Shown here piece after piece: positions 1-8,350 of a stretch of 32,657 bases of DNA. The stretch is taken from assembly GCA_964581505.1 (NCBI GenBank), contig CAZOOR010000029.1, positions 1 to 32,657 of the forward strand, in the 5' to 3' direction. The DNA is from CAZOOR01 sp964581505. Lineage in GTDB: Bacteria; Bacteroidota; Ignavibacteria; Kapaibacteriales; UBA2268. Each line of letters starts with the position of its first letter. Position 1 is the stretch's first letter. A program made the position numbers and the translations under genes. Under the pieces are notes generated by a model that was given only the letters and a program-made list of their open reading frames with translations, was not told where the DNA came from and ran no database searches.

Positions 1-190
1 GCGACATCTCTCCTTATCAAGGAGAGAAAAAATGTTCGTCATTCTGAGCCAAAGGCGAAGACCGCCAAAGGCAGCGGCGAAGCCAATCCATAAGGAAGGT
101 AGCGGCGGGGTGGTGAGTTTCCAAACAGGGAAACAGCCGCACCATACCCCGGCACTCTTCCAATGGACAATGGGCGAGGGAGAAACAGCC
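1..190. repeat. GC-rich non-coding stretch with short inverted and direct repeats
   Basis: No credible gene is visible here. The stretch is clearly richer in G and C than the AT-rich rest of the window. It holds a perfect 9-bp inverted repeat (7-15 with 19-27, loop ATC), a segment at about 36-48 reading CGTCATTCTGAGC, two copies of GCCAAAGGC (48-56 and 64-72) and two copies of GGCGAAG (54-60 and 76-82). The CGTCATTCTGAGC string resembles the start of an interspersed intergenic repeat found in many bacterial genomes; that link is from memory and was not checked. It is most likely a degraded interspersed repeat beyond the end of the neighbouring operon. Confidence 0.45.
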
Positions 191-197
191 AAATAAA

Positions 198-223
198 AAA
201 CCGCACCTTAAAAGATGCGGTTT
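198..223 (-). terminator. Intrinsic terminator of the CBS/SUMT operon
   Basis: Read on the minus strand, a stem of about 10 bp (AAACCGCATC paired with a near-complement ending GCGGTTT, one mismatch) is followed by a TTTTTTATTT tract. It begins about 30 nt after the stop codon of the CBS-domain gene, as expected for the end of the minus-strand operon. Confidence 0.8.
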
Positions 224-254
224 GTGATTATGTTCCTATTGAAATATCAATTAA

Positions 255-689
255 TTAACCGCCGCCGGCGATATAATCTTTCAGATATTTATTTTCTTCT
301 TTTGTTTCGGTCAGTAGTGTTTTTACAATATCACCAATGGAAATAAGTCCGACAAGCACCTTGTCTTTTATGACCGGTACGTGCCGAAATCTATTTTGAG
401 TCATAATACTTTCTACGTAATCAATACTATCATCAGGTTCGACAATAATAACATTTCGGGTCATAAAATCGCCTACGTTTAGATTGTTGTAATCCATCGG
501 TTGTTTGTGGCAAGCTGTTAGAATATCTCGCTCACTGATGATACCCGATAATTTTGCTTTATGGTCAATAACGATAAGTACACCGATTTTATTTGTAACA
601 AGTAATCGCAGTGCCTCAGCCAAAGTTTTATCTTCGGCAATAGTAAAGACCTCGGGTCCTTTTTTAGCCAGAATGTCGCTAACTTTCAT
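255..689 (-). CDS. CBS domain-pair protein
   Basis: A stand-alone Bateman module of 144 residues with two CBS motifs: one at about residues 1-60 (VSDILAKKG to ISERDILTA) and one at about 72-132 (VGDFMTRN to ISIGDIVKT). Such pairs typically bind adenine nucleotides and act as cytoplasmic energy or redox sensors; the partner here is unknown. I place the start at the ATG at 689, because GGGAG lies about 5 nt upstream; a TTG four codons further out would put that site inside the gene. The protein ends in YIAGGG, similar to the YI.G tail common in stand-alone CBS proteins. It is last in the minus-strand operon, 64 nt after the SUMT-HemD gene and just before a strong terminator. Confidence 0.9.
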   Translation of the reverse strand: MKVSDILAKKGPEVFTIAEDKTLAEALRLLVTNKIGVLIVIDHKAKLSGIISERDILTACHKQPMDYNNLNVGDFMTRNVIIVEPDDSIDYVESIMTQNRFRHVPVIKDKVLVGLISIGDIVKTLLTETKEENKYLKDYIAGGG

Positions 690-753
690 AAAATCTCCCA
701 ATATAATGTAAAAAGATGATTTATAATATCAACGAAATCCTAATGATTAAATT

Positions 754-2271
754 TTAATTGTTCTTTTCGGTAAAATACTCTCTGATTTCTTCAATAATAC
801 CTGCAACTGTATGTATCTTTGCTATTCTATAATTCTTGATGCCATGCTGTTCTAATGCTTGTGCCGTTACCGGTCCTATTGCAAAAGGAATAGCACGCTC
901 GAATATATGCTTTGCCTCTTCCATTCCGAATAGAGTAAGAAAATTATTTACAGTAGATTGGCTTGTAAATGTTATAGCATCAATTCCATCTTCGATAATT
1001 CGAGAAATTGTTTGCTCATCAGGTTTTGATTTGTTTATTTTATAGACTTCTACTGTATCAACATTTGCATTTAATTTTTCCAAGCCATCTACAAGATAGT
1101 CATTTAGGAAATTGCCTTTTACACGTAAGAAATTCAAAGAAGCAATATCTTTATCTTTTGGAAATTCTCTTAACATTGCTTCGGAAGTATATTCGGAAGG
1201 AACAAAATCCGCATTAATTTTGTATTCTTTTAGTCTGTGTGCGGTACCTTTTCCAATTGCGGCAATTTTCATATTTGCAATAGCACGTGCATCAAGATTT
1301 TCACGCGCAAGTAACTCGAAGAAATATCTAACGCCGTTCTCACTTGTGAATAGCAACCAATCGTATTTCTTGGCAGATAGAATTTTACGCATACTTTGTT
1401 TTGGTTTGGATAAGTGCGTTTCGATTACACTAAAAGGAATAATGTCGGCGCCAAGTTCTCTAAGCTCCGTACAGAGTGAATTTATTTGTGCCGCCGCACG
1501 TGTTGCCGCTATACGGACACCAAAAAGAGGTTTTGTTTCAAACCAATCAAGTTCGGATTTCAAATCAACTGTTGGACTAATAACAAATAATGCCGGTGGC
1601 TGTACTTTGTTTTCATTAATTGTCTTTTCAATATTCTCCAAATCTGTAACGAATGTACGCTGATATGTATGTGTACCGTTCTCAATAATAGCAACGGGTA
1701 TATATTTGTCCATACCTTCGCGTATTAAAATTGATGAAATTTGCGGAGCATTGCCTACACCCATATATATAACAATAGTGGAATTTTTCAGCTGCGCAAT
1801 TTCATACCAATCATTCTGAGTTTCTATCTTCTTCGGGTCTTCGTGTGCAGTTATAAATATACACTTTGTAACAAGATTTCTATGCGTAAGCGGAATACCG
1901 GCATAAGCAGTAGCGGCAATACCCGCACTAATTCCGGGAACAAATTCGAACTCAATATCAGCATGCCGCAGAGCGATTGCTTCCTCGGAGCCGCGTCCGA
2001 AAATAAGTGGGTCTCCACCTTTAAGTCTAACAACATTTTTCCCACTTTTGGCGGAATTTATTAACATATTAATTATATCATTCTGCTTTACATAGTGATG
2101 TGCCGCCGCCTTACCGACAAAGATAATTTCAGCATTATCTTTGCAATACTGTAACAATTCAGTATTTGCAAGTCTATCGTAAAAGACAATATCTGCCGTT
2201 TCCAAACGCCGCAATGCTTTTATTGTAAGTAAGTCCGGGTCGCCCGGTCCCGCACCGATAAGAGATACCAT
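754..2271 (-). CDS. Fused uroporphyrinogen-III C-methyltransferase / uroporphyrinogen-III synthase
   Basis: A two-domain tetrapyrrole enzyme of 505 residues. The N-terminal half (about 1-240) is a SUMT/CobA methyltransferase with the glycine-rich start LIGAGPGDPDLLT, the SAM-site motif VVRLKGGDPLIFGRG and GIPLTHR; it methylates uroporphyrinogen III to precorrin-2 for siroheme or cobalamin. The C-terminal half (about 250-500) is HemD-like, with TRAAAQ, LLFTSENGVRYF, AAIGKGTA, FTSQSTVNNF and FAIGPVTA; it closes hydroxymethylbilane to uroporphyrinogen III. The fusion is known in several phyla. No other haem or siroheme gene is in the window. It starts 3 nt after the stop of the thioredoxin-like lipoprotein gene, so the two are almost certainly co-transcribed. 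Confidence 0.93.
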   Translation of the reverse strand: MVSLIGAGPGDPDLLTIKALRRLETADIVFYDRLANTELLQYCKDNAEIIFVGKAAAHHYVKQNDIINMLINSAKSGKNVVRLKGGDPLIFGRGSEEAIALRHADIEFEFVPGISAGIAATAYAGIPLTHRNLVTKCIFITAHEDPKKIETQNDWYEIAQLKNSTIVIYMGVGNAPQISSILIREGMDKYIPVAIIENGTHTYQRTFVTDLENIEKTINENKVQPPALFVISPTVDLKSELDWFETKPLFGVRIAATRAAAQINSLCTELRELGADIIPFSVIETHLSKPKQSMRKILSAKKYDWLLFTSENGVRYFFELLARENLDARAIANMKIAAIGKGTAHRLKEYKINADFVPSEYTSEAMLREFPKDKDIASLNFLRVKGNFLNDYLVDGLEKLNANVDTVEVYKINKSKPDEQTISRIIEDGIDAITFTSQSTVNNFLTLFGMEEAKHIFERAIPFAIGPVTAQALEQHGIKNYRIAKIHTVAGIIEEIREYFTEKNN

Positions 2272-2274
2272 AAT

Positions 2275-2769
2275 TTAACTCTGTATTAGTATTTTAAAAA
2301 TATCTTCTTCCCAAGAGCTTAAAGGATGCTCTACGATTCTACCAATTTCGTTTCCGTTTTTCAGTACAATCAAAGTAGGTACACGGAGTATGTTGAACTT
2401 TTCGGCAGTACCTGATAACTCACGTTTTGCTCTATCTACTCCATAAAGTTCTATTTTACTTAACGGAATGTTTGCTATATCAAACATTTTGAATATTTTT
2501 GGAACTTCGCTTTCGGAATCACCGCACCAAGAAGCAGAAAAAAGAATAAAAGAAATTCTTTTATTCTTATTATTTATTAACGAGTTCAATTGTTCCGTAA
2601 GAAAAACACCGGGTTCGTAATTATCGGCATTATAAGATTCCCAGCCGGCTTGCCGTCTCCATTCTGTCCATGAAAATTTACCTGAAATAACTTGTTTTTC
2701 GGAATTAAAAGATGTGCAGGCAGTAAATATAAAGAGTAATAAGATAAAGAAAGAAAAAATTCTTGTCAT
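2275..2769 (-). CDS. Thioredoxin-fold lipoprotein with a CGDS active-site motif
   Basis: A protein of 164 residues with a lipoprotein signal peptide: a hydrophobic stretch and lipobox FTAC, with the lipidated Cys at residue 18. The rest looks like a thioredoxin fold, with strand ISFILFSAS, the motif WCGDS at 81-85 and the cis-proline loop RVPTL (Pro131). Only the first Cys of a CxxC is present and the resolving position is Ser, so a classical dithiol exchange is not expected; single-Cys WCGD members occur in Bacteroidota. It probably sits in the periplasm anchored to a membrane. Its start overlaps the glycosyltransferase stop by ATGA (2766-2769), and its stop lies 3 nt before the SUMT-HemD start. 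The substrate is unknown. Confidence 0.8.
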   Translation of the reverse strand: MTRIFSFFILLLFIFTACTSFNSEKQVISGKFSWTEWRRQAGWESYNADNYEPGVFLTEQLNSLINNKNKRISFILFSASWCGDSESEVPKIFKMFDIANIPLSKIELYGVDRAKRELSGTAEKFNILRVPTLIVLKNGNEIGRIVEHPLSSWEEDIFKILIQS

Positions 2770-4085
2770 TTCGCTTCCATTAATTTATTTAATAATTCCG
2801 CAAGTTTGCCGGCGGCTTCACGGCGTTCATAAGATTGAATAGCGGAACGGACAGGCTCAAAAGAAGATTTGCCTTCCTTCCAGTCAGTATAAAACTTCAG
2901 AAAAGCATTTGCAATTTTATCAATCTCGGATTGATGAGCAATAACTCCTGCTTTGGTTTCCTGCATTAAGTCTGCAATGGCACTTGGTTGCGGAGCAATT
3001 GCGAGGACTGGGTTACCCGTTCCTATGTATTCATATACTTTACCCGGTACAATTTCCTCACTCTCTTTCGATTCATCGACAACGAGCAGTAGCAGGTCCG
3101 CAAGCATTAGATATTCAATACTTTTCTTATGCGGAATATAGTGGATAATCTCAAGAGCATTAGGAAAAGAAACGGTATCGAACATTTCCTGTACTTCCGT
3201 GCCGAACCTACCGATAAACTGCAATTTGATTTCCGAAGGATTTATTTTATTTTCGCTGAGCAATTGTTCTATTGCGGCAAAAAGTGCGGCAGGATTGCGT
3301 CTGCCGTACATTGAACCTGTGTATGTAAGTGTAAATAGTGCATTATGTATTTTATTCACTTCGGGATAATCGGCAGAATCGAATCCGTTTGGTACGTGCT
3401 TGAATTTTGATTGAACTAAATCGGGCTCTTTACTAAGAGCATCTTTAATTATTCCCTGCCAAGCGCATTCTATAAAGTCTGCTTCTGTAAATACTGATTT
3501 CTCCATTGCACTATCAATAGCGGCAGGAAGCGACCATCGTTTGGGTGTGGAAATAAATCCCGTCCATGGGTCGCGAAATCCTGCAACCCAGGGAAGTCCG
3601 AATTTGCGTTTTGCATAGCGAGCAATCAAAGAGCAAGTATAGGGTGGTGAGGAACTATACACTGCGTCAATTTTATATTTTTCAACCATCTGCTTCACTG
3701 CCTTGCGAGCAGTAGGAAGCCAGCCGATACGTGCATCGGGAATAAAAAAAGTTGCACGTATAAGCTCTGCAAATTTTTCTTTTGCTCCGATTTTTTGCTC
3801 GTCTTTCTTTATTACATTAACGTCAATAGCCGTACCTTTCTTCTTGCCGGTGAGCATACGGTAAATATCATAAGGTTCAAAAATATGTGTTCGCTCAACA
3901 ACAATATCATCTGGTATTTCTTTAAGCAAGGATTCATCACGCGCAGGAAATTCGCCATTAGACACTGTAAGTACATAAGGCTGCCAACCGAAATCACGCA
4001 GATATTTTACGTGTTTCAGTACACGCTGTACTCCCGGACCGCCTGAAGGTGGAAAATAGTAGGCTATAATTAATAGATTTTTCAT
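2766..4085 (-). CDS. Glycosyltransferase family 4-like protein
   Basis: A protein of 439 residues with a GT-B layout. The N-terminal domain opens with LLIIAYYFPPSGGPGVQR, a hallmark of family 4 transferases that act on a retained acceptor. The C-terminal nucleotide-sugar domain includes LTYTGSMYGRRNP, LQFIGRFG and the EEIVPGKVYEYIGTGNPVLA stretch with its conserved acidic residues. It has no signal peptide and is probably a cytoplasmic or membrane-associated enzyme that adds a sugar to a surface polysaccharide or lipid. It is first in the minus-strand operon and overlaps the next gene by four bases. The sugar donor and acceptor cannot be read from the sequence. No strong ribosome binding site precedes the ATG. 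Confidence 0.88.
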   Translation of the reverse strand: MKNLLIIAYYFPPSGGPGVQRVLKHVKYLRDFGWQPYVLTVSNGEFPARDESLLKEIPDDIVVERTHIFEPYDIYRMLTGKKKGTAIDVNVIKKDEQKIGAKEKFAELIRATFFIPDARIGWLPTARKAVKQMVEKYKIDAVYSSSPPYTCSLIARYAKRKFGLPWVAGFRDPWTGFISTPKRWSLPAAIDSAMEKSVFTEADFIECAWQGIIKDALSKEPDLVQSKFKHVPNGFDSADYPEVNKIHNALFTLTYTGSMYGRRNPAALFAAIEQLLSENKINPSEIKLQFIGRFGTEVQEMFDTVSFPNALEIIHYIPHKKSIEYLMLADLLLLVVDESKESEEIVPGKVYEYIGTGNPVLAIAPQPSAIADLMQETKAGVIAHQSEIDKIANAFLKFYTDWKEGKSSFEPVRSAIQSYERREAAGKLAELLNKLMEAK

Positions 4086-4393
4086 TTATTGCCGTTGTCA
4101 ATTCACATAAGTTCTAAACTTAATAATAAAAATGAGACAAAGCAATAAAAATAATTTATTTTTGATAAAATACTTGTCATATTAAATTATTAATTTCACT
4201 AATCAATACAGCATATAATTAAATGCCTATATCGTTTTATATTCTTTCAATTTTCGGGAGATGAACGCTGTGATGAGTTTGAAATAGAATGAATATTAAA
4301 ATTTAATAAAATAAAATTAGTTTCAATGCTGTCTTAATATTGTCTTTATAAATAATGATTTATAAATGAGTTGGAATTTTTAAGGAAATAAAT
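4086..4393. other. Divergent intergenic region, 308 bp
   Basis: Very AT-rich, between the glycosyltransferase operon (minus) and the DUF1579-like gene (plus). One TATTTTTG match to the Bacteroidota -7 consensus lies at 4157-4164, but it has no TTG at the right distance and is 230 nt from the gene, so I do not call a promoter. AAGGA at about 4383-4387 is a plausible ribosome binding site for the plus-strand gene. I see no RNA gene or ORF. Confidence 0.5.
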
Positions 4394-4966
4394 ATGAAAA
4401 GCAGAATAATAATATTATTATTACTCATCAGTATCTCTGTAATATCTCTATCGGCACAGGATTTAGATAATCTGAATCAGAATGATGAATTGGAAAAAGT
4501 TAAGCGTACAACAGAGCTTACAAAAGAGCATAAATTTCTTACTGCTTTTGTCGGCAATTGGAAAATAAAAGGAATCAATTCCACAGGTCAAGCACCGGAA
4601 GCAATAATCGGCAAGGCTATGGTAAAGAGTATTTTGAATGGTCATTATATTGAAATTGATATGGCTTTGGAACAGTTTGCGGGCAAATCGCATAGCAGAA
4701 TATTCATTGGTTTTGATACAAGATTTAACAAATTTTCTTTTTACAATATTGACGATTATTCTAATTTCCCATTAGAATCTAGCGGTGTGCAAAACAAGCA
4801 ATCAATAATTTTCGAAGGTAAGGATTATTCATTATTCTTAGATAAAGATTTAAAGTTTCGCATTGAATTTAATAAGGAAAGAGAGAATAAATTCTCTTAC
4901 AAAGTCTATGAATTAGAGGGAAATTCAAAGAAGCTTGTCATCGAATATTATTTTTACAAACAATAA
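4394..4966 (+). CDS. Secreted DUF1579-like protein
   Basis: A protein of 190 residues with a clear Sec signal peptide (residues 1-21, ending SLSAQ), so it is exported. The mature part resembles the DUF1579 / lipocalin-like barrel family: HKFLTAFVGNWKIKG near the N-terminus, then SILNGHYIEID and IFIGFDTRFNKF, which match the family pattern of a Gly-Trp opening followed by a GYD-type turn. The biochemical role of that family is not established. An AAGGA precedes the ATG by about 7 nt. It stands alone on the plus strand; its stop lies 6 nt from the stop of the convergent T9SS cargo gene. The family call is from motif resemblance only. Confidence 0.75.
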   Translation: MKSRIIILLLLISISVISLSAQDLDNLNQNDELEKVKRTTELTKEHKFLTAFVGNWKIKGINSTGQAPEAIIGKAMVKSILNGHYIEIDMALEQFAGKSHSRIFIGFDTRFNKFSFYNIDDYSNFPLESSGVQNKQSIIFEGKDYSLFLDKDLKFRIEFNKERENKFSYKVYELEGNSKKLVIEYYFYKQ

Positions 4967-4972
4967 TTATGT

Positions 4973-7900
4973 TTAATTATTTATAAGTATTTGTTTTCGT
5001 ATGATTGTTCCGTTTATTTGCATAATCATAAAATAAGTACCCGAAGACAAATTGCCTGTGTTATATCTAATGAAGCGGCTTCCTTTTTTTGCATTTTTAT
5101 TTTCTGCAATAACATCTATTTCTTGCCCGAGCATATTAACCAGTTTTAGCGTAAAATCACCGTCTTCCGCCAAATTATATTCGATGTTGATTTCATCATT
5201 TGCGGGCGTTGGACTTGTCTGCAAATATGATGTTTCCAGCAGTTGCAATCGCGACAAATCTCTTACGCATAATCCTTTCAGTTTGAGACTACCGTTTATT
5301 GTTTCGACAATAACGTTACTGTTATTATATTGAAATTCGGTAAAAAGTAGTGGAGTTTCATCAACGTCCCCGAGCAATACAGTTCCGCAGTATTCTGCCA
5401 TTTGCTTAGTTTGATTTGTTGTTTCGGACGAACCTTCGAGCGTAACAGTTCTCCGGCTTATAGAAAAAACCGATGGAGTATATTTATTCGGTAAAAACAA
5501 AGTTACATTATGAGAGATTTTCATAAGCCATGAAGACGCATCGCTAATATTTCGCCTTGTAACAAAATAGGAATATACAGGAATGCAGAAATCTTTTGCT
5601 CCTATTTCTCCTGTTGTGTCCGGTAGAAGAGCAATCATTTTAACAATACCCGAGCCTTTGCATTTACCGCCAATGATTAATGAACAAGGTGATGTTATTT
5701 CGACTTCGATACTATCATCAAAATTCAGTATGTCGTAAGGAGTGAAAGTGATACTGATAGGATACGACTGTCCCGATTTGACAACAGCCGGCAATGTGTT
5801 ATTGTGGTGGAATATTAATGTATTCCCAAATGAGATATTGCCTATTGTAACATCTTGGGCATCTTCATTTCGTATATAAACCGTCAGCGTTTTTGTAGAA
5901 TCAATAAACACCCTTCCGAAATCAATAGAATCCAAATCGCTACTATTGATGCTTACTTCATAGACATCAATATAAATGGAATCTTTACTATGGCAACCGT
6001 TGAAATCAACCGTTGAAACCAAGTACCAACCGCGTTCTTTGGCATAGATTGTTTTACTTGTATCACCAGTTGACCAGCTGTATTTTGCAAATTGTTCCGT
6101 GAGTGATAATAAACTACTGTCGCCCTTGCAAATTGATGTATTGCCTATAATTTTTGCGGGAATATTAGGATACAATCTAACGCGGCAATAAGCAGTGTCG
6201 CTACATAAATTAGCATTCTTTACAATAAGCGTGTATATACCCGGTCTGCTTACGGAAATAGTTTGCGTTGTGTCGCCGGTTGACCAATAATACTTATGAC
6301 CGTCCGGTTTGGCATTTAGCCGAAGCGTGTCGCCCGAACAAATAGATATATCATTACCTTCGGTTATGTTTGCCGCAGGTAATGGTAATACAGAAATATT
6401 AACGGAAGCACTGTCCATACATTCGGTAGAATTTCTTGCATATACTTTGTATTCACCTGCTTTTTTCACAGTTAAAAATTTTGTACTTTCACCTGTATTC
6501 CATTTATATTCCACATCGGGTAGATAAGGTGTGATTTCAAGAATTACGCTGTCCCCTTCACAAAAGTCAAGACTTCCGTTCGGCACAATATTAACATCGG
6601 GTTTGGGTATGACCGTAATATCTATGGAGTCGCGATATTCACAATCTCCGGCATTTTTTACCCATAGAAAATATCTGCCGGATTTCTTGACTGTAATATG
6701 CTCACCTTTGTCCGTTGTGGACCAAGTATAATTCAATTGCGGATTATAGGGGTGAGCTGATAGAATTACGCTATCACCTTCGCAGAAAGTCTTGTTGGGT
6801 GTTGCAATAATTTCAGTAAACGGTGAATCGGAAACTTCTACATAGACACTATCGCGTGCAATTTTATCATTCAAGTTTACCTGAACATAATACCAACCGC
6901 TTGCATTTTTCTTAATATTTAATATTGATACGGTTCTTTGATTTGAATGGAAACCGTTAGGTCCTGTCCATTGAATTGAATATCCCCTAGCGGAAGCATC
7001 AATATCGGCTGTCAAAATAACCGTATCACCTTCGCAAGCGGGTATCGTTGCGGAGGCAACTACTTTGATATAGAATATTGAGGTCATTGCATTAGGTAGT
7101 CCCAGGTGGCACTTTCTACCGCTATTATCAATATCAAGAAAAAGTCCATCGGGTTGAAAATCGCATTGCGGGTACTTTTTATTCGGTCGATTAATAATGT
7201 GTAAAGTGGGAGAAATATCTTTTGCAACATATATTCTGCCGTCAGGTCCCAACTGCATTGCTCCCGGAGGAAAACCTTTTTCATTCAAAACAACTACTGC
7301 CGAATTACGAATAGCGTTTACATTACCCGCCTTCATATCCAATTGGAATATTCCTTTTTCCAATCCTTGAATAGTATTTGCATCTAATGCGAAGAATGAT
7401 ACATATAGTTTTGAGGCATCAGGCGAAAACTCTACACCGTAGAATTCATATCCCTTATTGGCATCAAAAAGCGACGCGCCGTTTGAGACTTCGCCTGTTT
7501 CATTATTAAAATCATAAATATATACATTTCTCAACTGGGTGTAAGCGGCAGCAATCTTTTTTCCATCAGAAGAAATTTTCAAATATCCTTGGTCACCGGT
7601 ATTATTATAATCACCTATTACAGGGGCAATACGACTATTAATCGGTTTGTGAACACCTGTACCATCAACGAGGAAGGCATAAAACAAATCGGAATTATAC
7701 GCGTGAGAAACCACCCAGTAATCTTTGCCGTTTTTATGTTTAGTTGCGGTAATTTTCTCAAGGGAAGAGGGTGCAATGTTAATATTGAAAGGTTGAATAT
7801 TCCCAAATCCGTTGTTTACTCGCATATCAACGACAGAATAGTTGATGCCTAATGGACTATATTTATTTTCGAAACAATCGGTAGTAAAAATATAATACTT

Positions 7901-8248
7901 TAATGAATCATTAGTAAAAGGCACTATTATTACGCCTTGGGAAGAAGAGGAACAACCGTTCAAATTATATTTTTTGTAAGAATTGTTGATTTTCATCCAA
8001 TCATTGTTCTTTGTGATAACGTTACTGCCGTCCGTGTAGAAATCTATATTTCCTACTTTGTCCGAAACTGTGGCGCAGCCTTCCATCATCTTTAATATAT
8101 TACCGCCAATGGCAATGGGTTTGCCGTCAGAAGTATTGAATGAAATACCGCAATACTCGCCAAAGTACCAAATATTGCCGATTTTTTGACTAATGGCAGA
8201 TGATGAAATTGCATAAAGCAATATGAAAAAGATAACTAAATTACGCAT
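4973..8248 (-). CDS. T9SS-secreted beta-propeller / Ig-like repeat protein
   Basis: A surface or secreted protein of 1091 residues. Order: signal peptide (1-20); an N-terminal propeller (about 20-400) of the type common in Bacteroidota gliding/adhesin proteins (IWYFGEYCGISF, GNIDFYTDG, SSQGVIIVP); five Ig-like repeats (about 403-766), each opening with a C.GDS-type motif and containing W.TG and a G.Y strand; an ASH/Hydin-like domain (about 770-870; SIDFGRVFIDS); a cohesin-like stretch; and a type A T9SS sorting domain in the last 80 residues (SPTPANDEINIEY to KQILINN). I chose the ATG at 8248, which begins the signal peptide; a TTG 12 codons upstream would bury it. The ligand is unknown. It lies 102 nt downstream of a related gene and is probably co-transcribed with it. 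Confidence 0.87.
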   Translation of the reverse strand: MRNLVIFFILLYAISSSAISQKIGNIWYFGEYCGISFNTSDGKPIAIGGNILKMMEGCATVSDKVGNIDFYTDGSNVITKNNDWMKINNSYKKYNLNGCSSSSQGVIIVPFTNDSLKYYIFTTDCFENKYSPLGINYSVVDMRVNNGFGNIQPFNINIAPSSLEKITATKHKNGKDYWVVSHAYNSDLFYAFLVDGTGVHKPINSRIAPVIGDYNNTGDQGYLKISSDGKKIAAAYTQLRNVYIYDFNNETGEVSNGASLFDANKGYEFYGVEFSPDASKLYVSFFALDANTIQGLEKGIFQLDMKAGNVNAIRNSAVVVLNEKGFPPGAMQLGPDGRIYVAKDISPTLHIINRPNKKYPQCDFQPDGLFLDIDNSGRKCHLGLPNAMTSIFYIKVVASATIPACEGDTVILTADIDASARGYSIQWTGPNGFHSNQRTVSILNIKKNASGWYYVQVNLNDKIARDSVYVEVSDSPFTEIIATPNKTFCEGDSVILSAHPYNPQLNYTWSTTDKGEHITVKKSGRYFLWVKNAGDCEYRDSIDITVIPKPDVNIVPNGSLDFCEGDSVILEITPYLPDVEYKWNTGESTKFLTVKKAGEYKVYARNSTECMDSASVNISVLPLPAANITEGNDISICSGDTLRLNAKPDGHKYYWSTGDTTQTISVSRPGIYTLIVKNANLCSDTAYCRVRLYPNIPAKIIGNTSICKGDSSLLSLTEQFAKYSWSTGDTSKTIYAKERGWYLVSTVDFNGCHSKDSIYIDVYEVSINSSDLDSIDFGRVFIDSTKTLTVYIRNEDAQDVTIGNISFGNTLIFHHNNTLPAVVKSGQSYPISITFTPYDILNFDDSIEVEITSPCSLIIGGKCKGSGIVKMIALLPDTTGEIGAKDFCIPVYSYFVTRRNISDASSWLMKISHNVTLFLPNKYTPSVFSISRRTVTLEGSSETTNQTKQMAEYCGTVLLGDVDETPLLFTEFQYNNSNVIVETINGSLKLKGLCVRDLSRLQLLETSYLQTSPTPANDEINIEYNLAEDGDFTLKLVNMLGQEIDVIAENKNAKKGSRFIRYNTGNLSSGTYFMIMQINGTIIRKQILINN

Positions 8249-8350
8249 ATCAGTTATTTCATTCGGTTTAATAATTCTTACCAATACATTACGAGTAAAA
8301 TAATAAAATTTTACCGTAACAGAAGAAAAAGTTATTAACAGTCGAAAATA

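Noticed and set aside
1112..1663. 183-codon plus-strand ORF
   Set aside because: It lies wholly antisense to the SUMT-HemD gene, which has clear conserved motifs; the ORF has no recognisable domain or ribosome binding site.
4957..4973. AT-only inverted repeat between convergent stops
   Set aside because: A stem of five A-T pairs with no GC core is too weak to call a terminator.
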